Assembly: GCF_009711205.1 (NCBI RefSeq) | Contig: NZ_WMIG01000018.1 | Coordinates: forward strand, 24,532-88,531 | DNA length: 64,000 nucleotides | Source of the DNA: Paracoccus litorisediminis | GTDB taxonomy: Bacteria > Pseudomonadota > Alphaproteobacteria > Rhodobacterales > Rhodobacteraceae | Direction of reading: 5' to 3' | Shown: positions 8,700-17,199 of the stretch, one piece after another | Numbering within the stretch: the stretch's first letter is position 1 | Layout: each line of letters begins with the position of its first letter | Made by a program: the position numbers and the translations under genes | The notes under the pieces: model-generated | Databases searched by the model: none | Told to the model about the DNA's origin: nothing | Seen by the model: the letters and a program-made list of their open reading frames with translations, nothing else

Positions 8700-9506
8700 T
8701 CAGGCCTTGCCCCGCGATTCAGACGCGCGGGCATTCATCGCCATCAGCAGCACCATGATGAACGATATCCCGGTCAGCAGCGTCGAGATGGCGGCGATGG
8801 TCGGGTCGATCTCGTCGCGCAGCGCGGTGAACATGCGCTTGGTCAGGGTCTGGTAATCCCCGCCCGAGATGAACAGCGATACCACCGTCTCATCCAGCGC
8901 CGAGATAAAGGCAAACAGCATCCCGGTGATCACCGAAGGGCGGATCTGCGGCAGCACCACGGTAAAGAAGGCGCGCCAGCGGTTCATGCCCAGGCTGCGG
9001 GCCACCATTTCCTGTGTCGGGTCGAACTTGCGCAGCCCGACCAGAACCGAGGTGATGACATAGGGCATGCCCAGCATCACATTGGCCAGGATCAACCCGC
9101 TCAGCGTCGCGATCAGGCCGATCTGGGCATAGACCAGAAACACCCCGACGGCGGTGATGACAATCGGCACCACCAGCGGCAGCAGCAGCACGATCTGCAG
9201 GTTCTTGACCCAGCGCGACTGCGTCATGTTCAGCGCATAGGCGGCGGCCGTGCCGATGATCGTGGCCAGAACCGCGCTGGAGGTGGCCAGGATCAGGCTG
9301 GTTTTCGTGGCCTGCATCCAGGCCGGGTTGGTCAGATAGGCCTGGTACCAGCGCAGCGACCAGCTTGGCGGCGGAAAGCTTAGGAAACGCGCGCCCGAAA
9401 ACGACATCGGGATGATGATCAGGACCGGGATGATCAGCCACAGCAGGACGACGCCGACAAAGACACGCAGCATGATCTGGGATGGGGACAGTGAGATGCG
9501 TTCCAT
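8700..9506 (-). CDS. potC: ABC transporter permease, PotC type
   Basis: A 268-residue inner-membrane permease with about six hydrophobic segments, the first at residues 12-34. The EAA coupling motif is RSLGMNRWRAFFTVVLPQIR, followed by Pro-Ser, where it docks to the ATPase. The family imports spermidine, putrescine or related cationic or small organic solutes. It starts 4 bp after the PotB-like gene stops, so the two are probably translated together, and it is followed 6 bp later by the GMC gene. Confidence 0.88.
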   Translation of the reverse strand: MERISLSPSQIMLRVFVGVVLLWLIIPVLIIIPMSFSGARFLSFPPPSWSLRWYQAYLTNPAWMQATKTSLILATSSAVLATIIGTAAAYALNMTQSRWVKNLQIVLLLPLVVPIVITAVGVFLVYAQIGLIATLSGLILANVMLGMPYVITSVLVGLRKFDPTQEMVARSLGMNRWRAFFTVVLPQIRPSVITGMLFAFISALDETVVSLFISGGDYQTLTKRMFTALRDEIDPTIAAISTLLTGISFIMVLLMAMNARASESRGKA

Positions 9507-9510
9507 CGGC

Positions 9511-10383
9511 TTACCTCGTTCCCATGATGCGCTCGAAGGGGATCAGCATGCTGGCCAGCCGGAAGATCAGGAACACCAGCAGCAGAAGCACCATCGAGAT
9601 CGACGAGGCCGCGCCCCATTCGTTGTAAAGCTCGATATTGCGCGATACGAGCATCGAGACCAGGAAGGTCCGGCCACCGCCCAGCAATTCGGGCGTGATG
9701 TAGAAGCCCAGCGTCAGGACAAAGACCAGCACCGAGCCCGCGATCACGCCGGGCAGCGACAGTGGCAGGAAGACCGAGCGAAACACCAGCCAGCCGCCGC
9801 CGCCAAGGCTCGCGCCCGCCATTTCCAGTTCCGCCGGGATTTTCTTCATCGTGGCGTAAAGCGGCAGCACCATGAACGGCAGCAGGATATGCAGCGTCGC
9901 CATGACCGTGCCGAATTCGTTGTTGACCAGGATCAGCGGCTTGTCGATCACGCCGGTCTCGATCAGCATCGTGTTCACCAGCCCACGCCGTTGCAGCAGG
10001 ATCAGCCACGCATAGGCGCGCACCAGCACGCTGGTCCAGAAGGGCAGCAGCACCATGCCCAGAATGATCGGCGGCCAGATGCCCTGCGATTTCGCCGCGA
10101 CATAGGCGATCGGATAGCCCAGCAGCAGCGCGGCGATGGTGACCACAAAGGCGATGCGGAAGGTCTGGACGAAGGACGACAGATAAACCGTGTCCGACAG
10201 GAAGCGCGCGTAATGATCCAGCGTGAAACCGTCCGGCCCCTGAAAGGATTGCCAGCCCATCCAGATCAATGGCCCGATCAGCAGCAGGCCGACGACGGCC
10301 AGCGCCGGAGCCAGCAGCAGCAGGATCATCCGCCGCTCGCGCCGCTCCTCGGGGCTGAGGAAATTGGTCACGTTCTTGGTCAT
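9511..10383 (-). CDS. potB: ABC transporter permease, PotB type
   Basis: A 290-residue permease, hydrophobic throughout, with an EAA-type loop (EMAGASLGGGGWLVFRSVFL). The start is taken at ATG 10383 (MTKNVTNFLSPEERRERR), which gives the family length. An upstream ATG at 10500 overlaps the binding-protein stop as ATGA, but it would add a Pro/Ala-rich segment encoded by a GC palindrome, so I prefer the shorter form. Partner of the PotC-like permease and of the binding protein encoded just upstream. Confidence 0.85.
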   Translation of the reverse strand: MTKNVTNFLSPEERRERRMILLLLAPALAVVGLLLIGPLIWMGWQSFQGPDGFTLDHYARFLSDTVYLSSFVQTFRIAFVVTIAALLLGYPIAYVAAKSQGIWPPIILGMVLLPFWTSVLVRAYAWLILLQRRGLVNTMLIETGVIDKPLILVNNEFGTVMATLHILLPFMVLPLYATMKKIPAELEMAGASLGGGGWLVFRSVFLPLSLPGVIAGSVLVFVLTLGFYITPELLGGGRTFLVSMLVSRNIELYNEWGAASSISMVLLLLVFLIFRLASMLIPFERIMGTR

Positions 10384-10416
10384 GGTCGTTCCGCCATGGG
10401 CTGGGGCCGGCTGGGA

Positions 10417-10436
10417 CCGGCGCGACGTCGCGCCGG
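10417..10436. terminator. Perfect 20-bp palindrome between binding-protein and permease genes
   Basis: CCGGCGCGAC is followed directly by its exact complement GTCGCGCCGG, inside the 113-bp spacer between the potD-like stop and the potB-like start. There is no T tract. In RNA it would be a very stable hairpin, likely protecting the potD-like message 3' end or attenuating the permease genes. Confidence 0.6.
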
Positions 10437-10496
10437 GGCCGGAGGGGGGATGCGGCCAGGCCGCCTCCCGTCCCGTCGGGGTGTCGGGCGCGCTGG

Positions 10497-11537
10497 TCAT
10501 TGCTGGACAAACGCTGCCCAGCGTTCCTGCGCCGCCTCGCCCTCGGGCGAACTCCACCACGCTGCCGAGTTCAGCACCTGCTTGGCCGCGTTTTCGGGCG
10601 AGTTCGGCATCTGGGCCGCGCGCTCGGCCGAGATCTTGCCGGTCTCATAGGCGGCGGGGTTGCCGGGGCCGTAGTCGATATATTCGGGGAAGTTCGCCTG
10701 AATCTCGGGTGACATGGCGGCCTCGATGAACTTCATCGCGGTCTCCAAGTTCGGGGCCCCTTTCAGGACACAAAGCGAGGTATATTGCAGGATGCCCTGA
10801 TTATAGGTGAAGTCGACCGGCGCGCCCTCGGCCATGACTGCCGATACCCGACCGTTCCAGGCCATCACCATGTCGGCTTCGCCATCGGCCAGAAGCTGCG
10901 CGGATTGCGCGCCCGAGGTCCACCAGACAGAGATATGGGGCTTGATTTCTTCCAGCTTCTTGAAGGCGCGATCCACGTCCATCGGATAGATGTCGGCGGG
11001 GGCGACGCCGTCGGCCATCAGCGCGGCTTCCAGCGTGGCCAACGGGTGGTTGCGCAGCGCGCGGGTGCCGGGGAATTTCTCGACATCCCAGAAATCCGCC
11101 CAGCTTTGCGGGCCGTTCTCGCCATAGGCATCCTTGTTGTAGGCCAGCACCGAGGAATAGAACTCATAGGCGACCGAATAGTCATTGCGCAATTCGGCCG
11201 GCATGGCCGCGACCGAAGGCATCGCGGCAAGGTCCAGCTTCTCGATCATGCCCTGCTCACCACCACGCATACAGTCCTTGGTGGGCGTATCGATCACGTC
11301 CCAGATCGGCTTGCCGGTGGCGGTCTGGGTGCGGATGACCGGCCAGGCATCGGGGCTGCTGTCCTGCTTGACGACGATCCCGGTTTTTTCGGTCACCGGG
11401 TCGAGGATCGCCTTGGTCTGGGCCTCCTGATATGCGCCGCCCTGCGACACGAAGGTGATTTCGGCCGCATGCAGCCAACCCACGCCCAGGCACAAGGTCA
11501 GACTGGTCGCGGCAGTGAACTTCAGCTTGCTAGTCAT
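10497..11537 (-). CDS. potD: ABC transporter periplasmic substrate-binding protein, PotD family
   Basis: A 346-residue exported protein with a clear signal peptide (basic MTSKLK, hydrophobic core, cleavage near LHA-AE at about 24-25). The rest fits the spermidine/putrescine-type extracellular solute-binding family: AEITFVSQGGAYQEAQ at the N-terminus and WPVIRTQTATGKPIWDVI after it. It captures the substrate in the periplasm for the PotB/PotC-like permeases. The exact ligand is uncertain; relatives bind polyamines, opines, thiamine or iron. The strong hairpin after the gene fits higher expression of the binding protein. Confidence 0.88.
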   Translation of the reverse strand: MTSKLKFTAATSLTLCLGVGWLHAAEITFVSQGGAYQEAQTKAILDPVTEKTGIVVKQDSSPDAWPVIRTQTATGKPIWDVIDTPTKDCMRGGEQGMIEKLDLAAMPSVAAMPAELRNDYSVAYEFYSSVLAYNKDAYGENGPQSWADFWDVEKFPGTRALRNHPLATLEAALMADGVAPADIYPMDVDRAFKKLEEIKPHISVWWTSGAQSAQLLADGEADMVMAWNGRVSAVMAEGAPVDFTYNQGILQYTSLCVLKGAPNLETAMKFIEAAMSPEIQANFPEYIDYGPGNPAAYETGKISAERAAQMPNSPENAAKQVLNSAAWWSSPEGEAAQERWAAFVQQ

Positions 11538-11576
11538 GGTGTTACCTTCCTGTTTTTCGGTTATTTTTAGGCGTGG

Positions 11577-12878
11577 CTATTTGCCCACCGCGTCGAGGAA
11601 CTGATACCAGCCGGCAACCAGACGGACGCCGATCTCGCGGATGGGATAAAGGGGGACGGTCGGCAAAGGCAGTTGCCCAAGCAGACCGGCATCGGGCGTC
11701 CGGCCCAGCACCTGATCCGCGACATGCTCGCCGATATAGCTGGCCAGCGCGACGCCGGTGCCGTTATAGCCCATGGCATAGACCATGCGGTCATCCAGCC
11801 GACCCAGATGCGGCAGGCTGTCCATGGTCATCGCCACCAGCCCCGACCAGCGATGCGTGACCCTGATCCCCTCAAGCTGGGGGAATTGCTTCAGCATCGC
11901 CCTTTCCAGGGCAGCGAAGGCCGCGGGGCTGTCGGATTTGCCAAAGGCGCCGCGACCGCCATAAAGCAGCCGGTCGCCGGATTTGCGGAACCAGCGCATC
12001 ATGCGCCGGGTCTCGGTATAGCTGCGGCCATGCGCCAGCAGCGCCTCGCCCGCCGTGCCGGTCAGCGGCTGGGTGGCGATCATGGCCGAGCGGAAGGGGA
12101 CAACCCGGCGCTCGACGCTGGCCGAGGCGAGGGTCAGGCTGGAATAGGCATTGGTGGCCAGCACCACCTGCCGCGCCTGCACCCGCCCGCCCGGCAGGTG
12201 CAGATGCACGCCGCCTTCGGCACGGCGTTCGATCCTGGTGACGGGGCTTTCGTCATGGATGCGGATGCCGCGTTCGCGCAGGCCCTGCGCCAGACCGCGA
12301 TGGAATTTCAGCGGATGGATGACGCCGCCATGGCGGTTCAGCATGCCCCCGCAAAAATCCCGCGAGCCGGTTTCCTCGGCCATCTGCCCGGCAGCAAGGA
12401 TCGAGACGGCATCGTCGCCCAAAGTGTCGCGAAGCCAGCCGCATTCCGCCCGCAGCGCCTCCAGGGCCTCGGGACGATGGGCGCAGCGCAGCGAACCGCT
12501 GGGCCGGTAATCCGCGTCGATGCCGAATTCCTCCAGCAGCACGCCGACATTCTCGATCGCCTCGATGCCGATGTCATGCATGCGCCGCGCGGTGTCGATG
12601 TCCCAGCGCCGGGCCATTTCGGCAAATCCCAGACGGAACTTGCCCGAGACGACACCGCCATTGCGACCCGAGGCGCCCCAGCCCAGCCGGTTTGCCTCAA
12701 GCACCACCACGTCCACCCCGCGCGCCGCAAGGGCGCGCGCGGTCGACAGTCCGGTATAGCCCCCGCCCACGATGGCGACATCGGCCTGGCAGGTTCCGGT
12801 CAGCGGCTGAGAAGGGGGTGCTGGCTGAACGGTGTCGCGCCACAGCGACGCGATATCGGGAAGCGGGGGCTGGGTCAC
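11577..12878 (-). CDS. FAD-dependent amine/amino-acid oxidoreductase (DAO family, PuuB-like)
   Basis: A 433-residue flavoprotein with a dinucleotide-binding motif VAIVGGGYTGLSTARALA at about 34-51 followed by the FAD-contact sequence GWGASGRNGG. This arrangement is that of the DAO/glycine-oxidase superfamily that includes gamma-glutamylputrescine oxidase. It likely deaminates the imported amine to an aldehyde, supplying the downstream aldehyde dehydrogenases. It lies between the HAD gene (9 bp) and the potD-like gene (39 bp) in the same leftward operon. No PuuA-type glutamyl ligase is present, so a direct, non-glutamylated amine route is more likely. Confidence 0.85.
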   Translation of the reverse strand: MTQPPLPDIASLWRDTVQPAPPSQPLTGTCQADVAIVGGGYTGLSTARALAARGVDVVVLEANRLGWGASGRNGGVVSGKFRLGFAEMARRWDIDTARRMHDIGIEAIENVGVLLEEFGIDADYRPSGSLRCAHRPEALEALRAECGWLRDTLGDDAVSILAAGQMAEETGSRDFCGGMLNRHGGVIHPLKFHRGLAQGLRERGIRIHDESPVTRIERRAEGGVHLHLPGGRVQARQVVLATNAYSSLTLASASVERRVVPFRSAMIATQPLTGTAGEALLAHGRSYTETRRMMRWFRKSGDRLLYGGRGAFGKSDSPAAFAALERAMLKQFPQLEGIRVTHRWSGLVAMTMDSLPHLGRLDDRMVYAMGYNGTGVALASYIGEHVADQVLGRTPDAGLLGQLPLPTVPLYPIREIGVRLVAGWYQFLDAVGK

Positions 12879-12887
12879 GATCGTGCC

Positions 12888-13616
12888 TCAGGCTGCCGCG
12901 CCGTAGCGCTTTTCGGCCAGTTCGGCATCCACCGCGTCGGCAAGTTCCTTGAGCGAGGTAAAGTGATAGTCGGGGGTGGTCACGACCTTGGGGATCGGCG
13001 AGGCGCCGAAGCCATCCTGTCCCGCGCGACGCTGGATCCAGCAGGTGGTGTATCCCAGATCGCGCGCCACGCCGATATCATGGTGCTGGCTTTGCGCGAC
13101 ATGCAGGATTTCCGACTGCTTGTAGCCAAAGGCCGACTGCCGCCCCTTGTTGAAGGCAAAGAATTCAGGGGCGGGCTTGGCATAGCCAGTTTCGTCGCAG
13201 GTCACCGCGTCATGGAAGGGACGCCCCAGCGTATGTTCATAGGCGGTAAAGGCGGTGCGGTCGGCATTGGTCATCGCGACCAGCCGGAAGTTCTTGCGCA
13301 GCCGGGCCAATGCCTCGACCGAATCCGCGAATGCGGGCCAACGCAGGACCGAAAGCTGGAAGGCGTTGGCGACCGCGTCCGAGGCATCATAACCGGTTTC
13401 CGCGGCAATCGACAGGTAGACATCGCGGAAGGCAAAGGACGAGCGGCCATAGAACTTGTCGCGCCCGCGCAGATAGGGCTCGAAGATCTCGTAATCCGAG
13501 GCTGCGGCCGCCTTGGGCCCGCCGAGGCTGCGGATCGCCTCCAGCACGCCGGTTTCGAAATCGATCAGCGTTCCGACCACGTCAAAGGTCATCACCTTGA
13601 AATCGGTGAGTTTCAT
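12888..13616 (-). CDS. Haloacid dehalogenase-like hydrolase (type II 2-haloacid dehalogenase family)
   Basis: A 242-residue HAD-superfamily protein. The nucleophile motif FKVMTFDVVGTLIDF puts Asp12 in place; MTNADRT is the second HAD motif, and GYAKPAPEFF supplies the Lys of motif III. These features match haloacid dehalogenase/HAD type II proteins rather than sugar phosphatases. The start ATG 13616 was chosen because the conserved protein begins there and GGGA lies just upstream; the frame remains open 39 codons further. Embedded between the transporter ATPase and amine oxidase genes, its role may be dephosphorylation or removal of a leaving group from the substrate; not known. Confidence 0.82.
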   Translation of the reverse strand: MKLTDFKVMTFDVVGTLIDFETGVLEAIRSLGGPKAAAASDYEIFEPYLRGRDKFYGRSSFAFRDVYLSIAAETGYDASDAVANAFQLSVLRWPAFADSVEALARLRKNFRLVAMTNADRTAFTAYEHTLGRPFHDAVTCDETGYAKPAPEFFAFNKGRQSAFGYKQSEILHVAQSQHHDIGVARDLGYTTCWIQRRAGQDGFGASPIPKVVTTPDYHFTSLKELADAVDAELAEKRYGAAA

Positions 13617-13648
13617 TTCCCAGATCCTTGTTGTTGCAGTGGGGAAGT

Positions 13649-14740
13649 TCAGGCCGCCCGAGGCACGACGATGGTGTCCTCGGGGTGCAGGGCTAGCGTG
13701 ACCGGCTGGCCCGCCTCGGGCATCATTTGCCAACCGGAATGGTTCGAGGGCAGGCGCAGGCTGACCTGTTCGCCCCCGGAAAGGGTGACAAAGATCCGCA
13801 CGCTTTCGCCCTGATACAGGCAGGAATTCACCGTTCCCGGCAGCAGGTTGCTTTCCGGTGCGGTCTGTGGCCCGGCAAAGGCCAGCTTTTCGGAATGCAC
13901 CGTCAGGAACAGGTCGTCCGAACTGGGCAGCGGATGGGCCGAGCGCAGGGTCTGGCCCGCCAGGGTCAGGTTGCCGGCATCCAGCCGCTGGACCGGCAGC
14001 AGCATCGCCTCGCCGATGAAACTTGCCACGAACGAGTCCTTGGGGCGGTCATGCAGCTGCTTGGGCGTGTCCACCTGCACCAGACCGCCGCTTTTCATCA
14101 CGGCGATGCGGTCGGACATGGTCAGCGCCTCGCGCTGGTCATGGGTGACATAGATGATCGTCGCGCCCAGCTTGGCGTGCAGCTGTTTCAGCTCCAGCTG
14201 CATGTTTTCGCGCAGCTGCTTGTCCAGCGCCGAAAGCGGCTCATCCATCAGGATCAGGCGCGGCTCAAAGATCATCGCGCGGGCCAAGGCGACGCGCTGG
14301 CGCTGCCCGCCGGACAGGGCCGAGATCGCCCGGTCGGCATAGCCCGACAGTTCGACCATCTCCAGCGCGGCTTGCAGCTTGGCCGGCCATTCCGCCTTGG
14401 GCAGGCGACGGGCCCGCAGAGGGAAGGTGATGTTTTCTCCCACGGTCATATGCGGGAACAGCGCGTAGTTCTGAAAGACGATACCGATACCGCGCAGATG
14501 CGGCGGCGTATAGGTGATGTCGGTCGCGCCCAGATGGATGCTGCCCGAGGTCGGTTGCACAAAGCCGCCCAGCAGGCCCAGCAGCGTCGTCTTGCCCGAG
14601 CCCGAGGGGCCAAGGACCGAAAGGAATTCGCCGGGCGCTACGTCCAGACTGACATCGTCCAGCGCCTTGAACGTGCCGTATCGCTTGACGGCGTTGCGGA
14701 TCGAGACGCCGACCTTTTGCGGATGCAGGGGGGAGTTCAT
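13649..14740 (-). CDS. potA: ABC transporter ATP-binding protein, PotA type
   Basis: A 363-residue ATPase: Walker A GPSGSGKTT at 44-52, Q-loop VFQNYALFP near 88-96, signature LSGGQRQR at 142-149, Walker B LILMDEP at 162-168, and switch His200 in VTHDQREA. A C-terminal regulatory (TOBE-like) region of about 120 residues is present, as in PotA/UgpC proteins. Start ATG 14740 (MNSPLHPQ) has AGGAG about 11 bp upstream. It is the first gene of the leftward operon and powers the PotB/C/D-like importer encoded three genes downstream. Confidence 0.9.
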   Translation of the reverse strand: MNSPLHPQKVGVSIRNAVKRYGTFKALDDVSLDVAPGEFLSVLGPSGSGKTTLLGLLGGFVQPTSGSIHLGATDITYTPPHLRGIGIVFQNYALFPHMTVGENITFPLRARRLPKAEWPAKLQAALEMVELSGYADRAISALSGGQRQRVALARAMIFEPRLILMDEPLSALDKQLRENMQLELKQLHAKLGATIIYVTHDQREALTMSDRIAVMKSGGLVQVDTPKQLHDRPKDSFVASFIGEAMLLPVQRLDAGNLTLAGQTLRSAHPLPSSDDLFLTVHSEKLAFAGPQTAPESNLLPGTVNSCLYQGESVRIFVTLSGGEQVSLRLPSNHSGWQMMPEAGQPVTLALHPEDTIVVPRAA

Positions 14741-14950
14741 GCGGCGACGTGCTCCTGTCTGTTGCGTTCGGACATGCCGGGTCTGTTTGCAGAAATGTAA
14801 AAACATCCTGCGCTTACGAAACCAAAGGTGGTCTGATCGCTGTCGTTCTGTTGGCGTTTTCAGGCTTTTTGCTGCCTGTTGAACTCAAGGTGACGAAAAA
14901 GTAACGCTGGGGCAATTGAAAAAAAATCGCGCTTGTTGTTACATGATGTA
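14741..14950. promoter_or_regulatory. Divergent promoter region between potA-like operon and LysR gene
   Basis: This 210-bp region separates the leftward transporter/catabolic operon from the rightward LysR gene and is more A/T-rich than its surroundings, including an A8 run near 14919. It should contain both promoters. I could not assign convincing -35/-10 elements. The LysR-type box lies at its right end. Confidence 0.6.
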
Positions 14951-14951
14951 A
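14939..14951. promoter_or_regulatory. LysR-type operator candidate (T-N11-A palindrome)
   Basis: TTACATGATGTAA is a perfect 13-bp palindrome that matches the T-N11-A consensus of LysR-type regulators. Its last base is the first base of the LysR gene start codon at 14951, which suggests autorepression together with control of the divergent operon. Confidence 0.6.
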
Positions 14952-15898
14952 TGAGAAGAACGCGCCGCCAGATACCGTCCATGAACGCGCTTTTTGCCTT
15001 TGAGGCAGCAGGGCGGTTGCGCAATTTCTCGCGTGCTTCCGAAGAGTTGAATGTCACGCCCGCGGCCGTCAGCCGCATGATGCAGCGCCTTGAGGAGCAT
15101 CTGGGCACCCCCCTGTTTCACCGCGCGGGAACGGGGGTGACGCTTAGCGAAAGCGGGCGCTTGCTGTTCGATGCCACCAGCCGCGCCGTCGCCCAGATCG
15201 AGGCCGCGCTGATCGAGATCGAGGATCGCAGTCTGGGTGTCGATACCGTGACGATTTCGGTCTCGACTGCCTTCACCACCCATTGGCTGATGCCGCGGAT
15301 GATGAAGTTCAAGGCGGCCTTTCCCAGTGTCGATCTGCGGTTTCAATTGCTGATGGGCCCGCTGAGCGGGCCGGTTGACGATGTGGATTTCGGCATGCGC
15401 TTCCTGCGTGCGCGTGAGTCGCGTCATCGCGTGTTTCCGATCATGCCCGAGGTGCTGGTTCCGATCTGCAGCCCGGCCTATCGCAGCCGCCGCGATGCCT
15501 CGGCGCAGGATGGTGAGACCTTGATCAAGCTGTCCGAGGGTGAGCCCTACTCGCCCTATGACCTTGTCGCCGGCTCGGACCTGATCGCGGCCAATCCGCT
15601 GATCTTTGCCGATTACGCCATCGTAGTTCAGGCCGCATTGCTGGGGCAGGGGATTGCCTGGGGCTGGCTAAGCGTGGTGGGCCATTGGATGCGGCACGGA
15701 GATCTGGTTCCGGCGAACATGCGCCGCCAGATCACGCCGCGCCATTGCTGCTTTGTCCAAGCCGAGGGCAAGCCTCTGCGCCCAGTGGTCGAACAGGTAC
15801 GTGATTGGATCATTGCCGAACTGCAATCCGACTATACCGAAGTCAGGACCATGTTCCCTGCATTGGAAATCCCCGCACTGACCGACGGCGTGCTGTAG
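14951..15898 (+). CDS. LysR-family transcriptional regulator (GcvA-like)
   Basis: A 315-residue regulator with an N-terminal winged helix-turn-helix at about residues 11-70 (FAFEAAGRLRNFSRASEEL, then NVTPAAVSRMMQRLEEHLG) and a C-terminal effector domain. The sequence resembles the GcvA branch. ATG 14951 is chosen over a TTG at 14933; ATG 14981 is also possible, and no strong ribosome site decides between them. Divergent from the polyamine-type operon, it is the obvious candidate regulator of that operon through the palindrome at its own start. Confidence 0.85.
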   Translation: MRRTRRQIPSMNALFAFEAAGRLRNFSRASEELNVTPAAVSRMMQRLEEHLGTPLFHRAGTGVTLSESGRLLFDATSRAVAQIEAALIEIEDRSLGVDTVTISVSTAFTTHWLMPRMMKFKAAFPSVDLRFQLLMGPLSGPVDDVDFGMRFLRARESRHRVFPIMPEVLVPICSPAYRSRRDASAQDGETLIKLSEGEPYSPYDLVAGSDLIAANPLIFADYAIVVQAALLGQGIAWGWLSVVGHWMRHGDLVPANMRRQITPRHCCFVQAEGKPLRPVVEQVRDWIIAELQSDYTEVRTMFPALEIPALTDGVL

Positions 15899-15970
15899 GG
15901 TTCCCATAGCGGAGGATAACGAGTCCACCGCAACAAGGCTGCAGTGGACGTTTATCGCGACCCAAATGAT

Positions 15971-15997
15971 CGTCGCCCCGATATTCGCGGGGCGACG
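15971..15997. terminator. Hairpin between convergent genes
   Basis: A perfect 10-bp stem (CGTCGCCCCG at 15971-15980 with CGGGGCGACG at 15988-15997) and a 7-base loop, in the 113 bp between the LysR stop and the stop of the convergent nucleoside permease gene. No T tract follows on either side, so the terminator call is moderate. Confidence 0.6.
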
Positions 15998-16011
15998 CCA
16001 ATGGAATGGGA

Positions 16012-17022
16012 CTATTTGCTGCGCGCGGGGACGCCAGTGCGCCAGTCGTCCCAGTTGGCGACAATCGTATCGACCAGAGGCGCCCCGACCGCAGTGATGT
16101 TTGCGACCGTCTCGGCAAAGCCGCCGGCGGTTTCTCCGGGGGCCGGGTCCAGGTGCTGAAGGGTGGTTTCCTTTGGATTGCCCTGATCGAAATTGACCGC
16201 ACCACGCAAGCTCATGACACGATCAATGCCATGCGTCCGGTTGATCACCAAAGCGATCGCGGCAGCCTCCATTTCGGTGATCAGATAGTCATCCGCACCA
16301 TAGAGCTTGGCCATGTACTGGGCCTCGTTCGACAGGCCGGGGCCATGAAAGAAGGTGTCACCGGTCATGTGAGTGCCGGTTTTCACCGAAGGTGCAGCCT
16401 GAGCTGCCGCATCGGGGTAGCGCATGCGATAGTTTCGCGCGGATTCCGAATCCTGAAGCTCAACGTCCTTCGACAGTTCGACAGCCCAATCGACCAGAGC
16501 AGGGTTCAGTTCGAAAAGCCGATAGGCTTCGTAGCCCTTGCGCGGCATGAACACCGGGGCGCCGGGTTCCCCCTCTTCAGGTGCCCAGCGATGCCCCAGA
16601 TCATAGTCCACCAGCCATGTGCCCCAGCTTACATCTCCGATGGTCCCGCGCGATGGCGGTGTGCCCGCGACGCCGGACAGGATGAAATAGGCCTCCGAGA
16701 AGTCGTAATCCGGGTTCAGCAAGATGGCTTGCATCGAGGCAGAGGAGTTGACCTTGCCCATGCCGAGGACAGAGCCGCAAACCCCATCGTCATTGCAGTG
16801 AACCGGGCGGAAGGCACCTTTGACCTCGTGCGGTTTGCTGTCCTGCCAGTAACGCTCATACCAGTTCTGATATTCACCGGCGCGGTCGCCGCTGTTTTCA
16901 CCGATCTCGAACATCGATCCGACAAAGACCTTGACCTTGATCGGTTCCGCGCTCGCAATTGCAGTTGTGGCGCAAAGCATGGCCGTGGCCGAGAGCGCAG
17001 ATCTGATTATGTTCATTGTCAA
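16012..17022 (-). CDS. Purine nucleoside permease-like (NUP family) exported protein
   Basis: A 336-residue protein with a signal peptide (about 1-25, ending IASAEP) and the NUP-family pattern VFVGSMFEIGENSGDRAGEYQ..WYERYW near the N-terminus and LSGVAGTPPSRGTIGDVSWG in the middle. Its fold is expected to resemble nucleoside phosphorylases; bacterial members are exported and their function is poorly known, while the fungal protein is linked to purine nucleoside uptake. It stands alone, with 177 bp upstream for its promoter and a convergent LysR gene. An alternative start two codons later is possible. Confidence 0.8.
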   Translation of the reverse strand: MTMNIIRSALSATAMLCATTAIASAEPIKVKVFVGSMFEIGENSGDRAGEYQNWYERYWQDSKPHEVKGAFRPVHCNDDGVCGSVLGMGKVNSSASMQAILLNPDYDFSEAYFILSGVAGTPPSRGTIGDVSWGTWLVDYDLGHRWAPEEGEPGAPVFMPRKGYEAYRLFELNPALVDWAVELSKDVELQDSESARNYRMRYPDAAAQAAPSVKTGTHMTGDTFFHGPGLSNEAQYMAKLYGADDYLITEMEAAAIALVINRTHGIDRVMSLRGAVNFDQGNPKETTLQHLDPAPGETAGGFAETVANITAVGAPLVDTIVANWDDWRTGVPARSK

Positions 17023-17199
17023 TTCCTTATGCCGGCAGCTTGAGCCGCCCTACTCGTGGAGTTGTGGTCCGAAAGCAAGCACCGAGCCACGAAAACCAAA
17101 CCCCAGACATGTTACCAAACGCGTAGCAAAGATTGCGCCCATATTTTCGGCAAAGGTTGCTGTTTCGGTTCATCCGCCCCCCACCGGCGGGGCCGACAG

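Noticed and set aside
10384..10560. Longer start for the PotB-like permease (including ATG 10500 with ATGA coupling)
   Set aside because: The extra residues are Pro/Ala/Ser-rich and partly encoded by a GC palindrome; family length and a normal N-terminus support ATG 10383. Coupled initiation at 10500 is not fully excluded.
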